Program-made: the position numbers and the translations under genes
The notes under the pieces: model-generated
Database searches by the model: none
Told to the model about the DNA's origin: nothing
What the model saw: the letters and a program-made list of their open reading frames with translations, nothing else
Assembly: GCF_000330505.1 (NCBI RefSeq)
Contig: NW_004440309.1
Coordinates: 226,909 to 284,829, forward strand
Direction of reading: 5' to 3'
Length of the DNA: 57,921 nucleotides
Origin: Entamoeba invadens IP1
Taxonomy: Eukaryota; Evosea; Mastigamoebida; Endamoebidae
In this document: positions 40,657 through 51,159 of the stretch, in pieces
How the letters are laid out: each line of letters starts with the position of its first letter
Position numbering within the stretch: position 1 is the stretch's first letter

Positions 40657-42289
40657 TCAGCTAGAGTTGGATTCGCTAAGCCTCTCCTCTTGAACTTTCT
40701 TAATTGTGTCGACGTCAATCTCAACATCGCTCTTCTGAACATCATCAGCAATCTTCTTCTCCTTCCCTTTAACAAAACAATCAAGCACATAAGTGATTGT
40801 GCAACCAGTCACTGCGATACCAGTCCAAATCACTCCAACCCATTGCGACCAATCTAAATTATCCGTTGCTGTGGAAATGGCACCAGCGATGACAGGAGAC
40901 AAACAACACGTCAACTCACCTACACACTCGACCAACCCCATCATAAGACCTTTACGCTTCTCAGAAACCTTTACCGAGTACAACACATTCATCTGCAAAT
41001 CAAGACCAGAGATGAAGCCGGTTGGAACTGCAAAAATCAAACAGATCCACCCAACCTTGATGAAATTGATACCAATGCACACACCGCCAAGGATTAATGA
41101 CATCACTATGCTTATCCACATCTTGTATTGCCACACTTCCACGTACCCTATCACTAAGAAACAGATGGTCTGAGAAAAGTAGATCACCCCAAGGAAAACA
41201 CTGAGATACACTTCAGGGTCTGGGCTGATGCCTTCCAATATCACTCCTTCGTCAACAGCAAATAGAATGTATTGATTGCAAATGATCGCGATCGTACCGT
41301 AAACGTGGAAATGGAGAATGAGCGCATTGATGAAGTAAAACAGAATGTATTTCGGAGGTTCGGGGTGGTTGATACGTTTCAATTTTTGAAGGAATGTGAC
41401 TTTTTCTTCGTTTGCTGTTTGTGAACTATCCTCTGGAATATCTGAGCGCTGTGCTAGTTCACTCAACTCTGTCTCTTTCACTTTATCGGTCTTGCCTTTT
41501 TCTTTCTTGGGCCGCTCTGTCAAGTTGTTCTTGCTCGGGAAGAGAGGGAAAACGACGAATGCGAAGAGCGTCATACCACCACACAAGAGCAACGACGAAT
41601 TGGATCCAAGTTGTACTTTCAAAGTGCCACCCAACAAAAACCCAATTGCTTTACCAAGACTCCACACTAATTGTTAATCTGTGATGATATCGATTTTCAA
41701 GAACACAAACCAAGCGCAAAGATCGAAAGTTTATTGTTTTCCTCGCCTTTGTACGATTCGTTTGTAATTAAACACTCACACGGCGACCAGAAAAAAGCAA
41801 GGGCAGCGGACTGTTGAATTAACAAAAAGTAAATCGGGAGAATTGACTGCGTGTCGATGTATATAATTCCAATCGTCAAACTGCAAGTTGCTTGCAGAAT
41901 GAACGAGATGCGGCACATTAGGGCAGGGTCTGTCTTATCAGCGATCAGCCCCATGAACGGCGAGACTATTCCCGTGAGTCCAAATGTAATTCCAGAAGAA
42001 AGTGCTATTTCAAAAGAGTTTGCTTTTCGGTCTTGAAGTAACAACGGCACAACCTAATTGTTAATTTTACCCATTGCACCCAGTCTCAGAGCTTTTGTTA
42101 TAATGTGACAAAATTACGCTGTCCCTGTCAAGCATTAACACCAAAAACGACGTTTTAATAAAAAAACTATCAAACCAACCAGAAAAAATATGTTGACATA
42201 TTCATCATGAACCCTCCGATGTAGTACCTCAAGAAGTTGGTCTTCTTTGTGTAGTAGGTCACCTTCTTAAGTGTGCTCAAGAACGTCAT
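40657..42289 (-). CDS. Major facilitator superfamily transporter (three exons)
   Basis: Exons 42289-42176, 42053-41711 and 41666-40657; introns of 122 nt (GTTTGA...TAG) and 44 nt (GTTTGT...TAG). The joined message is 1,467 nt, in frame, giving 488 residues with about 12 hydrophobic segments. The junction residues read FFWL-VVPLLLQDRKAN and SIFALVWSLGKAIGF, both typical MFS helix sequences. The cytoplasmic loop after helix 6 is long and charged (SKNNLTERPKKEKGKTDKVKE). The C-terminus is charged with a Ser-rich end. The substrate is unknown. The 44-nt intron is the shortest found here. Confidence 0.85.
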
Positions 42290-42715
42290 GTGCTTTTAGT
42301 TTTCATTTTTCCTATTATTCTACTCCCTTCCTTCTAACAGTCTCGATAAAATAAGAAGTGTGGAATTGAATGCTTTTTATTAAACTATTTACCAAATTGT
42401 GTACCATAACTAAAAAATGTACTATAATTTTAATTGTTATTTACCAATTTGAATGATACACTTAAACAATATGAGAATGCATCCTTATGAATAAAATATT
42501 TTTTGAAACTAATATTATTAGTTATAGTAAATATATAATAAATGTATAATTAAAAAAAGTTAACAAAACACCCTTTTTCGTAAAACAAAATTCATCGAAA
42601 TTTGATGGTATTATTTACTAATAATATTTTGGTTGATTTGCATAGAAAAGTTATTAATTAATTATAATTGAATTAATTATAATTAATAATAGAACAAGTC
42701 AAACAAATCGCTTGC
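42290..42715. other. AT-rich intergenic region
   Basis: 426 bp between two minus-strand genes; nothing but AT-rich runs is visible. Confidence 0.45.
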
Positions 42716-44275
42716 TTAAATCTTTTGATCCACAAGTGTGATATGCGAATCCGAGACTGTTCTTACATTACGTGGTCTTTCTCCTCTAGTAGAGACCCTG
42801 CAACTCTTTGGTCTACACTCGTTGCCTTGATCGATTCGCAGTATTTTGTCGAACCAATCTTTGTTGATTGTTTTCATCGCTTTCACCTCCTTTCTCAGCT
42901 CAAGCATCTTCTTTTTGCTTTCATATTCTTTCTCCGTCTTCTCTTTCAATGCGTCGATTTTTTGCTTTAACTGATCGTCGGCAACCTTCTCGGAAATGGA
43001 GATCTTATCGACGTCTTCCTCCTTCACAGCAACAACCAATTCCGAAAGGACCAATACCAAACTTTCCATAAGTGATGGAAGAGAGTAATTGAAGCAATCC
43101 AAAAAGTCGGGGAAGTTGAATGGGTGGTCGACGTATTCGAACTGTTCAAAGCAGATATTCTCCGTGTTAATTTTGAGGACAGAGGCCTTGTTCTGATACG
43201 CGTCACAATAGTTTGGAGCAGAGAACACAGTGATGCATGGGGGCAAATCGATGTTCTGCATGAAGTAGTGCAACTTGAACCCTTCCTCCATAACTTGATG
43301 TGCTCTAACTAAGCAAATCAAGTCATTTTTGTTGAGGAAAGTAAGGAGTCCTCTGAGGCCAAACATGACACTTGTTTGTCTCAACGTGTTATCCACAAAA
43401 TCAGTGTTGAGCCAAGCGTCGACTCTTCTCTTATCCATTGTCTCTGGGTGTGCTTGGTCGAATGGATCAGCCCACAACAAGTCACACATTGGGCCAGACG
43501 TTGGTGGTTCTGTGAATCTATTAATGGTGTCGTATTGCTTCAAAGTCTGCAATTGTGGTGATATCCCGCCGTGGGTACACAAGAATCTCCCAAGTCCATT
43601 TCCCTCGACCAAAGCAGCGAGTGGTAATGAGTCAAACAAGTTATGGATGTTCTGGAGTAATTCAGTCGAGTTGTATTTGTACTCACACTCGATGTTAAAT
43701 GTCATGTTCTCCGTCATCATTCGACTCTCGTGGTTCCCTCGAAGTAAATGGAATTTCTCGGGGTACGTGAGTTTGAGTGCTAAGAGGTAGAAAAGGACTT
43801 CACACCCAAAGTCGCCTCTATCAACGTAGTCTCCCAAAAAGAGGTACCCACAGGAGTCATTTTTGGTGATATCAAAGATAGTCAGCAAGTCATAGAATTG
43901 GCCATGGATATCACCACAGACATATATTGGTGCTTCAAGGACTAACATATTTGGCTCTGCAGAAAGTTGTTTAGTAGAACGCTGAACCAATTCCAATGCA
44001 CATTCTGTGGTCAATTTACCTTCGCGTTGGAAGTGGTTTTTCAGTAACTTCAAGTTGATCTTCCCGTCGTCGGTGAATAACATATTCTTTTGAAGTGGAC
44101 GAGTTTCTATATTGAACCGAGTATCGACTAGACGCGTTCCAACATTTGCTGGGGTGTACTCTTCATGCGTCTTTAAACTGTTTTTTAGTGTGATGTTCAT
44201 TTGTGACATAACGTGACTAAGTAAAGAGAACAAACAACTCCCCATTTGCTGGATTACATGTGGTGACACTCTCAT
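42716..44275 (-). CDS. Calcineurin A-like Ser/Thr protein phosphatase (PP2B catalytic subunit)
   Basis: A 519-residue PPP-family phosphatase from the ATG at 44275. Metal and phosphate residues: GDIHG (121-125), GDYVDRG (148-154), RGNHE (179-183) and CLVRAHQV. The core after SAPNYCDAYQNKASVLK continues into HPFNFPDFLDCFNYSLPSLMESLVLVLSEL, which matches the calcineurin B-binding helix of CnA, and the N-terminal GKINLKLLKNHFQREGKLT also matches CnA. A Glu/Lys-rich region (~430-470) precedes RKEVKAMKTINKDWFDKILRIDQGNE, the position expected for calmodulin-binding and autoinhibitory segments. Calcineurin is the Ca2+/calmodulin-activated phosphatase; the B subunit is not in the window. Identity is strong, regulation inferred. 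Confidence 0.88.
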   Translation of the reverse strand: MRVSPHVIQQMGSCLFSLLSHVMSQMNITLKNSLKTHEEYTPANVGTRLVDTRFNIETRPLQKNMLFTDDGKINLKLLKNHFQREGKLTTECALELVQRSTKQLSAEPNMLVLEAPIYVCGDIHGQFYDLLTIFDITKNDSCGYLFLGDYVDRGDFGCEVLFYLLALKLTYPEKFHLLRGNHESRMMTENMTFNIECEYKYNSTELLQNIHNLFDSLPLAALVEGNGLGRFLCTHGGISPQLQTLKQYDTINRFTEPPTSGPMCDLLWADPFDQAHPETMDKRRVDAWLNTDFVDNTLRQTSVMFGLRGLLTFLNKNDLICLVRAHQVMEEGFKLHYFMQNIDLPPCITVFSAPNYCDAYQNKASVLKINTENICFEQFEYVDHPFNFPDFLDCFNYSLPSLMESLVLVLSELVVAVKEEDVDKISISEKVADDQLKQKIDALKEKTEKEYESKKKMLELRKEVKAMKTINKDWFDKILRIDQGNECRPKSCRVSTRGERPRNVRTVSDSHITLVDQKI

Positions 44276-45219
44276 ATTTTTGTAGTGTGGGGCGTTTAAA
44301 ACGAGGGACCTGTTGGTTGTGAATTTGAATACCTTTCATACCTTCTTCTATTCACAGTTTTTAGTTCACTTCTTTTTTATTTGGTCACGATATTCTAGAG
44401 TAAAGCTAAATTCTTATTAGAATTCTAGTTGAAGGAAAACCGCCAACTTGCGAGAACTTGTAAATTATTGTAAATTATTAAATTCCGTTTGTCTTTGAAA
44501 AAACTCTTTGGTTATGGAAAATGAAAAAAGTCTATTTTTGTGATGAAAACTAAACTGGTATCCACAATTTGGTGTTACTGTATTAAATTGTTTATCATTC
44601 TTTCTAATTTATATATTGTTTTGTGTGAACTATCGGGTTATATTCTTATCACATTTTTGGTTTGAATTTATTGATATATTAAGAAACTGGAAATTAACCT
44701 TCGGTTGGTAATTATCATTTTGTTAATAATTAATTTTATTATATTTATAATATTAATTGTCTTTTACTCCAAATGGAATGAGTTATATTATTAAATAACA
44801 AATACTATAAGATAATTAATAAAAATTTAATAAGACAATCAGTATTTTAAGTCTAGAATTCGTTTTAAAAGGCTTATTAATTCCCCACAACTAAAAAGTC
44901 AACAAGAAAACTTAATTATATTAATATTTAAAATTATTCATTTATTATATTTTATAACTATTAATTGAATTTAAAATATATAATTGTTAAATAGTTTAAA
45001 AAAACAGTAATAATATTATAATAATAATAATTAGTTACTAATTAATTAAGTTTTATGAATTATTTTTTTAACGAGGTAAACATCTATTTAAAAGTAACAC
45101 TTATAGTATAATTATAATATTTATATTATAATGATAGTGCCAAAAACTGATAAAAAGAATCCATTAAATAAAAGAATCCAGAAATTAGAATTAAACTAAA
45201 AAAGATAAACCTTAAGTAT
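44276..45219. other. AT-rich divergent intergenic region
   Basis: About 944 bp between calcineurin A and the PCI gene, transcribed away from each other. A small, mixed-composition stretch at 44425-44460 was inspected without finding an RNA gene. Confidence 0.45.
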
Positions 45220-46164
45220 ATGTCGGACAAACTTGAGGCACTGAAACAACAAATTAATAAATATTTAGAACAGATAAAACGGCAGAGCCAAAATGGGCAG
45301 GGCCCACAACAAGTAGTCAACCAACTTTCTGTTATTCTTCTTCAGTTTGTCGACGCGACAATTGAAATGAGCATACAGAAGGGTCGCGATAACGACGGTG
45401 AGATCACAACAACAACTTTGGACGTCTTCAGAAATTTGTTGTCATTAGTCAACGTCAGTGCAACTAATGCGACTATCCCCATTGTGTCTTCTGCTCTTCA
45501 TTTCCTCAATTATCACCACAACTTCACCGAGATGGACAACTTCATCTCGTCGGCACAGAACATCACAACAAATAACATTTCATTAATTAATTACTGCATG
45601 TTCAATTACTATGCTGGAGTGACTATGCTAATCAAAAACATGACTGTGGAGGCGTTCAACTACTTATCTAATGCGATCCAATACCTTGAATCAGGTACTC
45701 GGAATTACAGAAATTGTTTGATCCCCCTTGTTGTCTTACAATTAAGAAAAGGGATATACCCCCCTCGCAGTCTTATTTTAGAGAATAACCTGGAAGATGT
45801 TTATGGTACTTTGATAACCGCAGTCCAACGGGGTGACGTTGCTACATTTGAGAAAGAGACAAAAAGAAATGAAGTGTTCTTCATTCAGCATTGCCTCTTT
45901 TTATTAGTCGAGTCGCTCAAGCTGATCACATACCGAAATCTCTTTAACACAGCCAGACAAATAGTTAATACCACGAAAGTCCCATATTCCGCCTTTTTAA
46001 ATGCATTAAAAGAAGTCGGGAAAGAGTCTTCGGAGATGGAACTTGAATTTGTCATGTGCAACTTGATCTTTAAAGGGATTATGAAGAGTCAACTGTACCA
46101 CGAACACAAAATAGCCGTCTTATCGCCGGAGGATGCTTTTGTTTTCTTCGATCAAGTAAAATAA
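45220..46164 (+). CDS. PCID2/Thp1-like PCI-domain protein
   Basis: A 314-residue helical-repeat protein from the ATG at 45220. The helical repeat has NYYAGVTMLIKNMTVEAFNYLSNAI and the winged-helix end has FIQHCLFLLVESLKLITYRNLFNTARQIV and LEFVMCNLIFKGIMKSQLYHEHKIAVLS. These parallel PCID2 ([48 protein letters not shown]). PCID2/Thp1 works with Sac3/GANP and Sem1 in TREX-2, coupling transcription to mRNA export at nuclear pores. It is shorter than animal PCID2 (~400), with the N-terminal helices reduced. The call is good. Confidence 0.8.
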   Translation: MSDKLEALKQQINKYLEQIKRQSQNGQGPQQVVNQLSVILLQFVDATIEMSIQKGRDNDGEITTTTLDVFRNLLSLVNVSATNATIPIVSSALHFLNYHHNFTEMDNFISSAQNITTNNISLINYCMFNYYAGVTMLIKNMTVEAFNYLSNAIQYLESGTRNYRNCLIPLVVLQLRKGIYPPRSLILENNLEDVYGTLITAVQRGDVATFEKETKRNEVFFIQHCLFLLVESLKLITYRNLFNTARQIVNTTKVPYSAFLNALKEVGKESSEMELEFVMCNLIFKGIMKSQLYHEHKIAVLSPEDAFVFFDQVK

Positions 46165-46340
46165 CCGAGTTTGATTGATTTTAATTAAATTTATTATTAA
46201 ATTTATTATTATTTTAATAAATATTTTTATTATTATTTTTATTATTAAATATATTATTAAAACAATATATTGATAATAAAATTATTTTAATGTAGTTGTT
46301 ACAAACAACGAAATGCAAAGAAAGATAAATTAGAAACAAA
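46165..46340. repeat. AT-only low-complexity run
   Basis: A string of TTATTATTA-type triplets and TAATAAA repeats between two convergent genes (about 46180-46290). It probably holds both 3' ends; no other feature. Confidence 0.5.
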
Positions 46341-46790
46341 TTATAAATTCCTTGTCATAGTGACAGCTGGAATGCCATTGAAATCAGTGGTCGCACCAGT
46401 TAAGTTGAATCCAACCTTGAAATACATTCGATGGATATCTTCTAATGCATCCAAAGTGACCATTTTGCCATCAAAGACTTCTTTAATTCGATCACATGTA
46501 TGACTGATCAACTTCTGGCCAAAACCTTTTCCTCGCATTCGCTTGGGAACAAGGACACGAGCAATGCGATATACACCTTCTTCTTCATGGATAACTCGAC
46601 AATAAGCAGCAAGACCATCTTCATCCCAGCCAAAGCTATGGAAACAATACTCGTCGACTTCGTCCATTGGGGGATGTCCTAAATCTTTCTCACCATTTGA
46701 AGAAAAGACTGAGTCACGAAGGTTATATACTTCTTCTCTCTCGTCCTCGTTGAATTGGTGAAGTTGTTTGAAGTGCCATTCGACCGCCAT
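46341..46790 (-). CDS. ElaA-like GNAT N-acetyltransferase
   Basis: A 149-residue protein of the ElaA family of GNAT acetyltransferases, from the ATG at 46790. The N-terminus EWHFKQLHQFNEDEREEVYNLRDSVF matches the family's start, and the acetyl-CoA loop is RMRGKGFGQKL. The C-terminus IHRMYFKVGFNLTGATTDFNGIPAVTMTR is the ElaA ending (YQSFGF...DGIPHIGM). ElaA enzymes are mainly bacterial; their substrates are poorly known. Lateral transfer is possible but unproved. Confidence 0.82.
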   Translation of the reverse strand: MAVEWHFKQLHQFNEDEREEVYNLRDSVFSSNGEKDLGHPPMDEVDEYCFHSFGWDEDGLAAYCRVIHEEEGVYRIARVLVPKRMRGKGFGQKLISHTCDRIKEVFDGKMVTLDALEDIHRMYFKVGFNLTGATTDFNGIPAVTMTRNL

Positions 46791-47777
46791 CTTAAAGTGA
46801 ATATGAATTAAGCCTAGTCACCCCTTTTTATATCATCCATTGTATTTTTGGAAAACAAACTTCCAATTCTGCACAAAAAAGTCCGTTTTTTCGGGGTTTG
46901 ATAATTATCGAGAAATTTCGATAAAACACGATTCGAAGACTCGCGAACATCTTAGAATGTATTATTTTCAAAAAAATTCATTTTTTTCTAATTGTAGGAA
47001 TATATTTCCTCTTTTTCTGGAAATATTATCACAATAAAGTGTTATAACGGCAATTTGTGTTTTTGGTGGTAACATGGAATTAATTGGGTATAATACAGGA
47101 TTTTGTATACCTAATTGTCGGGGGTTTGGAAAACAACGTTTTGTTTTGTTAAAATTGCAGTTTGGTTTTTTTCCAAAAATATGTTGACTGTTTCTATAGG
47201 AACAAAAACCCAAAAATTTAAATGGTTCTAAACTATTATAATTAAAAATCTATTAATTTTATTTAATAATATGTTATTTTTGTTCCAACAATTCAAAATC
47301 AGAAATAATTAATTTCACTTTTTTTTAGTTCTACTTAACCCCGAATTATTATTGATTTTATATCAATATTCAGTACACTTTCCACTTGATCTTATTATTG
47401 TTTTATTTTTTTCCCGCCCAACACGACTTCAAATCCGCTTTTTTTTCTTTTTTTTTCAAAAAACGCAGAGGCCTTTATTGTCGTCAAAAGAAATTATAAG
47501 AAGGTCTTTTCAACTTTTTGAGAATGACGTTTAACTTTTCAAGTTGTTTTTTGCGCATTTTCCCGTTATTTTAAATGAAATAGCGCTTTCTAAATAAAAA
47601 CTAAAAAACTTGGTTTAGATAAAAATGAAATATTATCAATAAATAGTTATTTTATTATAATTTATAACAAAACTTAACTACTCAAAATTTACTATTATGG
47701 TAATTATTACATCTTGTTATATTACTCAACTATAACAGAACCAATAAAAACTATTCAAGAATTACTCAACTTTGAGG
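46791..47777. other. AT-rich intergenic region
   Basis: About 990 bp between minus-strand genes. It contains a long T run near 47430-47455. Short frames in both directions are not convincing; I see no RNA gene or repeat. Confidence 0.45.
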
Positions 47778-48908
47778 TCACTTCATTCCCTCTGGAATTT
47801 CCAGTTCTTTTTTTGAAATGACTTTACTTGAGAAGAGATTATCGTCGAGTTTGTAACAAGCGAAGGTTGAGTGGTCCATCTTTCCCCCATCATCTGTGCT
47901 GATTTTCAATATTTTATTTTCTCTTACTTTCCTTGTTTTTTCGACGATGAAGTGGTACAAATTATCACACAATTTTTCAAGGGAATTCTCTTGATACAAA
48001 GACAACAAATTATCATAAAAGACAGCTCTTCGCTTGTTCCAGTGTTCTTCATTCTCGTCCAACCATTCTTCCCCATCCAACCCACACAATGTTGGCTTTT
48101 TACAAAACGTTTTGATATCAAAATTATCCGCAATGCCATCACTCATCAAAACAATAGTCGTCCCAATCGGACAAAATTGCACCCCACATTTGAAATTTTC
48201 AAGGTCGGGATATTCCCCATTCACTGGACCTAAACGCCCTCCTGTACTTTTCACATCCACCCTCCCCTTATAATTAGTCACTAACTCTTCAATACTATTT
48301 TTAGAAGGGTTGATTAAAAGACCACGACAATCACCAACATCAGCATATAACACCGCAAAACTCGTTCCAGTCCTTAATATGACGGTACCAAGAAATGTGG
48401 TTAATCCAGCTTCTATTGACTCTTCCTGCGTTTGTAAAATAAAGGTTTGGGCATATGCTATGGCCTCTACGATCACATCCATCGCCTTATCTAACGTCTT
48501 CTTCTTTCCAATTTTGAATATGACGTACTCCGCAAACTTCTCGCATGCAACATGTGCAGAAGCAGCAGGGTTCTTCCCCATCCCACACCCATCCGCAATG
48601 CAAAACACTCCAAAATTCTCAAAAATGTTTGCCGTTGTGCAATCGGCAATTGGTTTTCCAAATTTGACTCCTTTAATGACAGGATATGTGCTAAAGCAGA
48701 CATTCGAGTATCCAGACATGTGTGTTGCGTAATAGACTTCTGGGTTCGTCTCATGGTGTGGGGTCTTTAGGTTCAAATAATTCTTAGTGATGTCGGGGAG
48801 AAGAAATTGAGTCTTTGGAATCTCTTCATCTCTGTGTGACGCGTATGTTTCCTTAACATAAGAAAGGATGTTCTTGTCGATCTTCTGGCGAAGTGGGCAT
48901 GTTAACAT
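47778..48908 (-). CDS. PP2C-family (PPM) protein phosphatase
   Basis: A 376-residue protein from the ATG at 48908 (MLTCPLRQK). The PP2C order is recognisable: FCIADGCGMGKN in place of the usual DGHGG (metal-binding Asp and Gly), GLTTFLGTVILRTG, ADVGDCRG, and MSDGIADNFD, carrying later metal-binding Asp residues. The domain spans roughly residues 75-345, with a short tail (KVISKKELEIPEGMK). PP2C enzymes are Mn2+/Mg2+-dependent Ser/Thr phosphatases acting as monomers. The divergent first motif and the cysteine-rich ADGCGMG make the activity less certain. Confidence 0.82.
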   Translation of the reverse strand: MLTCPLRQKIDKNILSYVKETYASHRDEEIPKTQFLLPDITKNYLNLKTPHHETNPEVYYATHMSGYSNVCFSTYPVIKGVKFGKPIADCTTANIFENFGVFCIADGCGMGKNPAASAHVACEKFAEYVIFKIGKKKTLDKAMDVIVEAIAYAQTFILQTQEESIEAGLTTFLGTVILRTGTSFAVLYADVGDCRGLLINPSKNSIEELVTNYKGRVDVKSTGGRLGPVNGEYPDLENFKCGVQFCPIGTTIVLMSDGIADNFDIKTFCKKPTLCGLDGEEWLDENEEHWNKRRAVFYDNLLSLYQENSLEKLCDNLYHFIVEKTRKVRENKILKISTDDGGKMDHSTFACYKLDDNLFSSKVISKKELEIPEGMK

Positions 48909-49391
48909 GGAATTAATTAGTCGTATAGTTTCTTTCTTCGAAAAAACACATGATATGGTTTTCTATATAGAATTTTTGGAAAGATATGAATGTTTTCAAT
49001 TGACAAAACTTCGACACTTTTCCTTCTTGTTATTTCATTCAATTATTTCATAAATTTTTAACTCTTTGGATGTGTTTATTAATTAATTATAATTATTTTT
49101 TTATTGAAGTATAGTAAATATATTTCATACAAAAAAAATAATAATAAAGTTATTAATAACTTTGAATCATTATCGACAAATGTGAACGATTTTGAGTTAA
49201 TAAACTGGATAAGAAATCAATCGATAATCAATTTGATTATTGTTGTTTTCAATCCATTTGATCAATTATAGTACTTTTCATTTGAAATTATAATATAATA
49301 TATTATAATTACAAAGATAAGAAATAAATAACAACGATATTACAGAAATTGAACAAGAAAGAATAAAGAAACTAACTACAAATATCTAATA
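48909..49391. other. Divergent promoter region
   Basis: 483 bp of AT-rich spacer between the PP2C and RNase T2 genes; nothing else seen. Confidence 0.45.
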
Positions 49392-50144
49392 ATGAACACT
49401 ATGGTTTGTGTAACATTCTTTTTAATCACTCTGTCTATTGCCTGCGACTTTACTCCAACAATTCCATGTATAAACACCACTCAAGCACGAGGTGTTATGT
49501 TTGCATATTTAGTGCTGTCGTGGCCAGGGACTTTTTGTTTAGATAAGTGTTGTCACAGTTCTATTCCACTTGACAAAGGGTTTTCAATCCATGGGTATTG
49601 GCCGCAGATATCATACACTGAATACCCATCTTGTTGTTACACTCAATGGACGTCAGACGCCATTTCCACCTACATTTCCACACATCCAACCCTTCAAAAT
49701 GATTTGGCAACGTATTGGCCGAGTCTTAAAAGGTGTTTATTTTTCAATTACGAGTTTCTGAAACATGCCACATGTCTCCCATCACTCTTTTCTGGAAAAG
49801 ATGCTCCAAGTGACTTTGCTTCGATTCCTTTGAACTTTGTGAAGAGTCATGATGTCTGGGCTGCGCTCAAAAACAATGGAATTCGCGACGATTATACAAA
49901 GTACTCCAAGTCGTTCATCACAGACATATTGTTTCGTGTATTTAATGCTACCCCAATCCTCTTTTGCGATGGCGAATATTTCGACGAACTCAGGTTATGT
50001 TCTCAAATTCCTTATTTCAATGAAGTGAAAGAACCAAATGTTTTTAACTGTTCGAGTGAAGCAAAACAGCTTGAGACATGTGGGGATATCATAGTCTTCC
50101 CTCCTTATCCCGAAGTCGACACCAATTCTATTTGTTATTATTAA
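49392..50144 (+). CDS. Secreted RNase T2-family protein with an altered active-site histidine
   Basis: A 250-residue secreted protein with a signal peptide of about 18 residues (MNTMVCVTFFLITLSIAC). RNase T2 markers are LSWPGTFC, the first catalytic site FSIHGYWPQ (His67) and the second site YEFLKHATC (Glu121, His125). The usual HEW of the second site reads YEF, so the first His of that motif is a Tyr (residue 120). The main acid-base pair His67/His125 and Glu121 are kept. Eleven or more cysteines suggest disulphides for export or lysosomal use. RNase T2 enzymes degrade RNA in vacuoles or outside the cell. Activity with the His-to-Tyr change is uncertain. Confidence 0.85.
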   Translation: MNTMVCVTFFLITLSIACDFTPTIPCINTTQARGVMFAYLVLSWPGTFCLDKCCHSSIPLDKGFSIHGYWPQISYTEYPSCCYTQWTSDAISTYISTHPTLQNDLATYWPSLKRCLFFNYEFLKHATCLPSLFSGKDAPSDFASIPLNFVKSHDVWAALKNNGIRDDYTKYSKSFITDILFRVFNATPILFCDGEYFDELRLCSQIPYFNEVKEPNVFNCSSEAKQLETCGDIIVFPPYPEVDTNSICYY

Positions 50145-50207
50145 TTTCTTATTTCTTTTACTATTTGTTATATCACAAAAGAACGAAGAACTTCTAATAG
50201 AAAGTTG

Positions 50208-50438
50208 ATGCTCCAGTTCATTTGCAACAACACGTTTTTGGTGTTCGTTGTTCCTCTTTTTGTTCTCATCGCAGTTATATCGTCTTTGACTGGATTTGGG
50301 GTGTGTCATGACAACATGGAAACTGCTCATCGAACGGGATTTTCAACGATAATGAACCCAACATATTTTGCTCTTGCAAGTGCATTTGGGGTGTTTGTAG
50401 TCTCTTTAATCCAAAAAATACACCGTTTGTTTTTATAG
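50208..50438 (+). CDS. Small two-segment membrane protein
   Basis: A 76-residue frame from the ATG at 50208 (a TTG just upstream is not used). Two hydrophobic segments, LVFVVPLFVLIAVISSLTGF and YFALASAFGVFVVSLI, flank a short polar loop (VCHDNMETAHRTGF). No family is recognised; it could be a small accessory subunit of a membrane complex. Moderately likely to be real. Confidence 0.45.
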   Translation: MLQFICNNTFLVFVVPLFVLIAVISSLTGFGVCHDNMETAHRTGFSTIMNPTYFALASAFGVFVVSLIQKIHRLFL

Positions 50439-50517
50439 TAAATTAATAACTTTTTAATTATAATTGGATACCAACTCGAGTCTCAATAGAGTCTAACAAG
50501 TAGATAAGATAATAGTG

Positions 50518-51159
50518 ATGGTTTATCCATTCACTCTTATAATAAATGCATTTGTCTTTTATAAGTCACTTTATCTCTTGATTGTAATAGCAAAGGTATA
50601 TATGAACGACACGTTATGTAGTAAGAATGGGAACAAATACAATGGGATCAGTGGACACTACTTTACTTATGTCTTTCTCTACGTCGTTTTGTTTCACCTT
50701 TTAAACACCATCCAATACACAATCAAGTCACCTCTTAAGACAGTATGCTGGGAATGTATAGAATATCCCTTACCGTTAAAGAATGCTCTTCTGACGTGGT
50801 CTTCAGTCATTCAATTTCAACCATCGTTCCAAATGACTCTAGCTTTACTCTTGACATTCTCGTACAGCGTCTTTGCTTGGGGAAGTTTAACTGACACGAT
50901 AGTCATTGGCTACCACACACCACAACAAACTCTTTTGGGTCTCATTTTTGCGATATTGGCAGTATTGTTGTATTTACTCTTCGTCGAAATTCCTTTTGTC
51001 TTTCAAGCACTTCTGAACTTTGTATCACTCACTATTCTGACACTTGCACTTTCGTTCGTTAAAAATCAAAACGCAGCGGATTACACTGTCGTTGTCGCTG
51101 TTGTTGCGGTGGTCCTTTCTGTAATAAACAAACAATGCGACAAAATGGAAAATCGGTAA
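50518..51159 (+). CDS. Multi-pass membrane protein, degenerate PAP2-like
   Basis: A 213-residue protein from the ATG at 50518 (a GTG one codon upstream is not used) with five or six hydrophobic segments. The layout LNTIQYTIKSPLK...FQPSFQM...IVIGYHTPQQTLLG mirrors the three PAP2/dolichyldiphosphatase motifs (K..RP, PSGH, SR..GYHT..Q). However, the Arg of the first motif, the His of PSGH and the SR of the third are missing, so it is probably not catalytic. It may be a divergent or inactive relative; other membrane families cannot be excluded. Confidence 0.5.
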   Translation: MVYPFTLIINAFVFYKSLYLLIVIAKVYMNDTLCSKNGNKYNGISGHYFTYVFLYVVLFHLLNTIQYTIKSPLKTVCWECIEYPLPLKNALLTWSSVIQFQPSFQMTLALLLTFSYSVFAWGSLTDTIVIGYHTPQQTLLGLIFAILAVLLYLLFVEIPFVFQALLNFVSLTILTLALSFVKNQNAADYTVVVAVVAVVLSVINKQCDKMENR

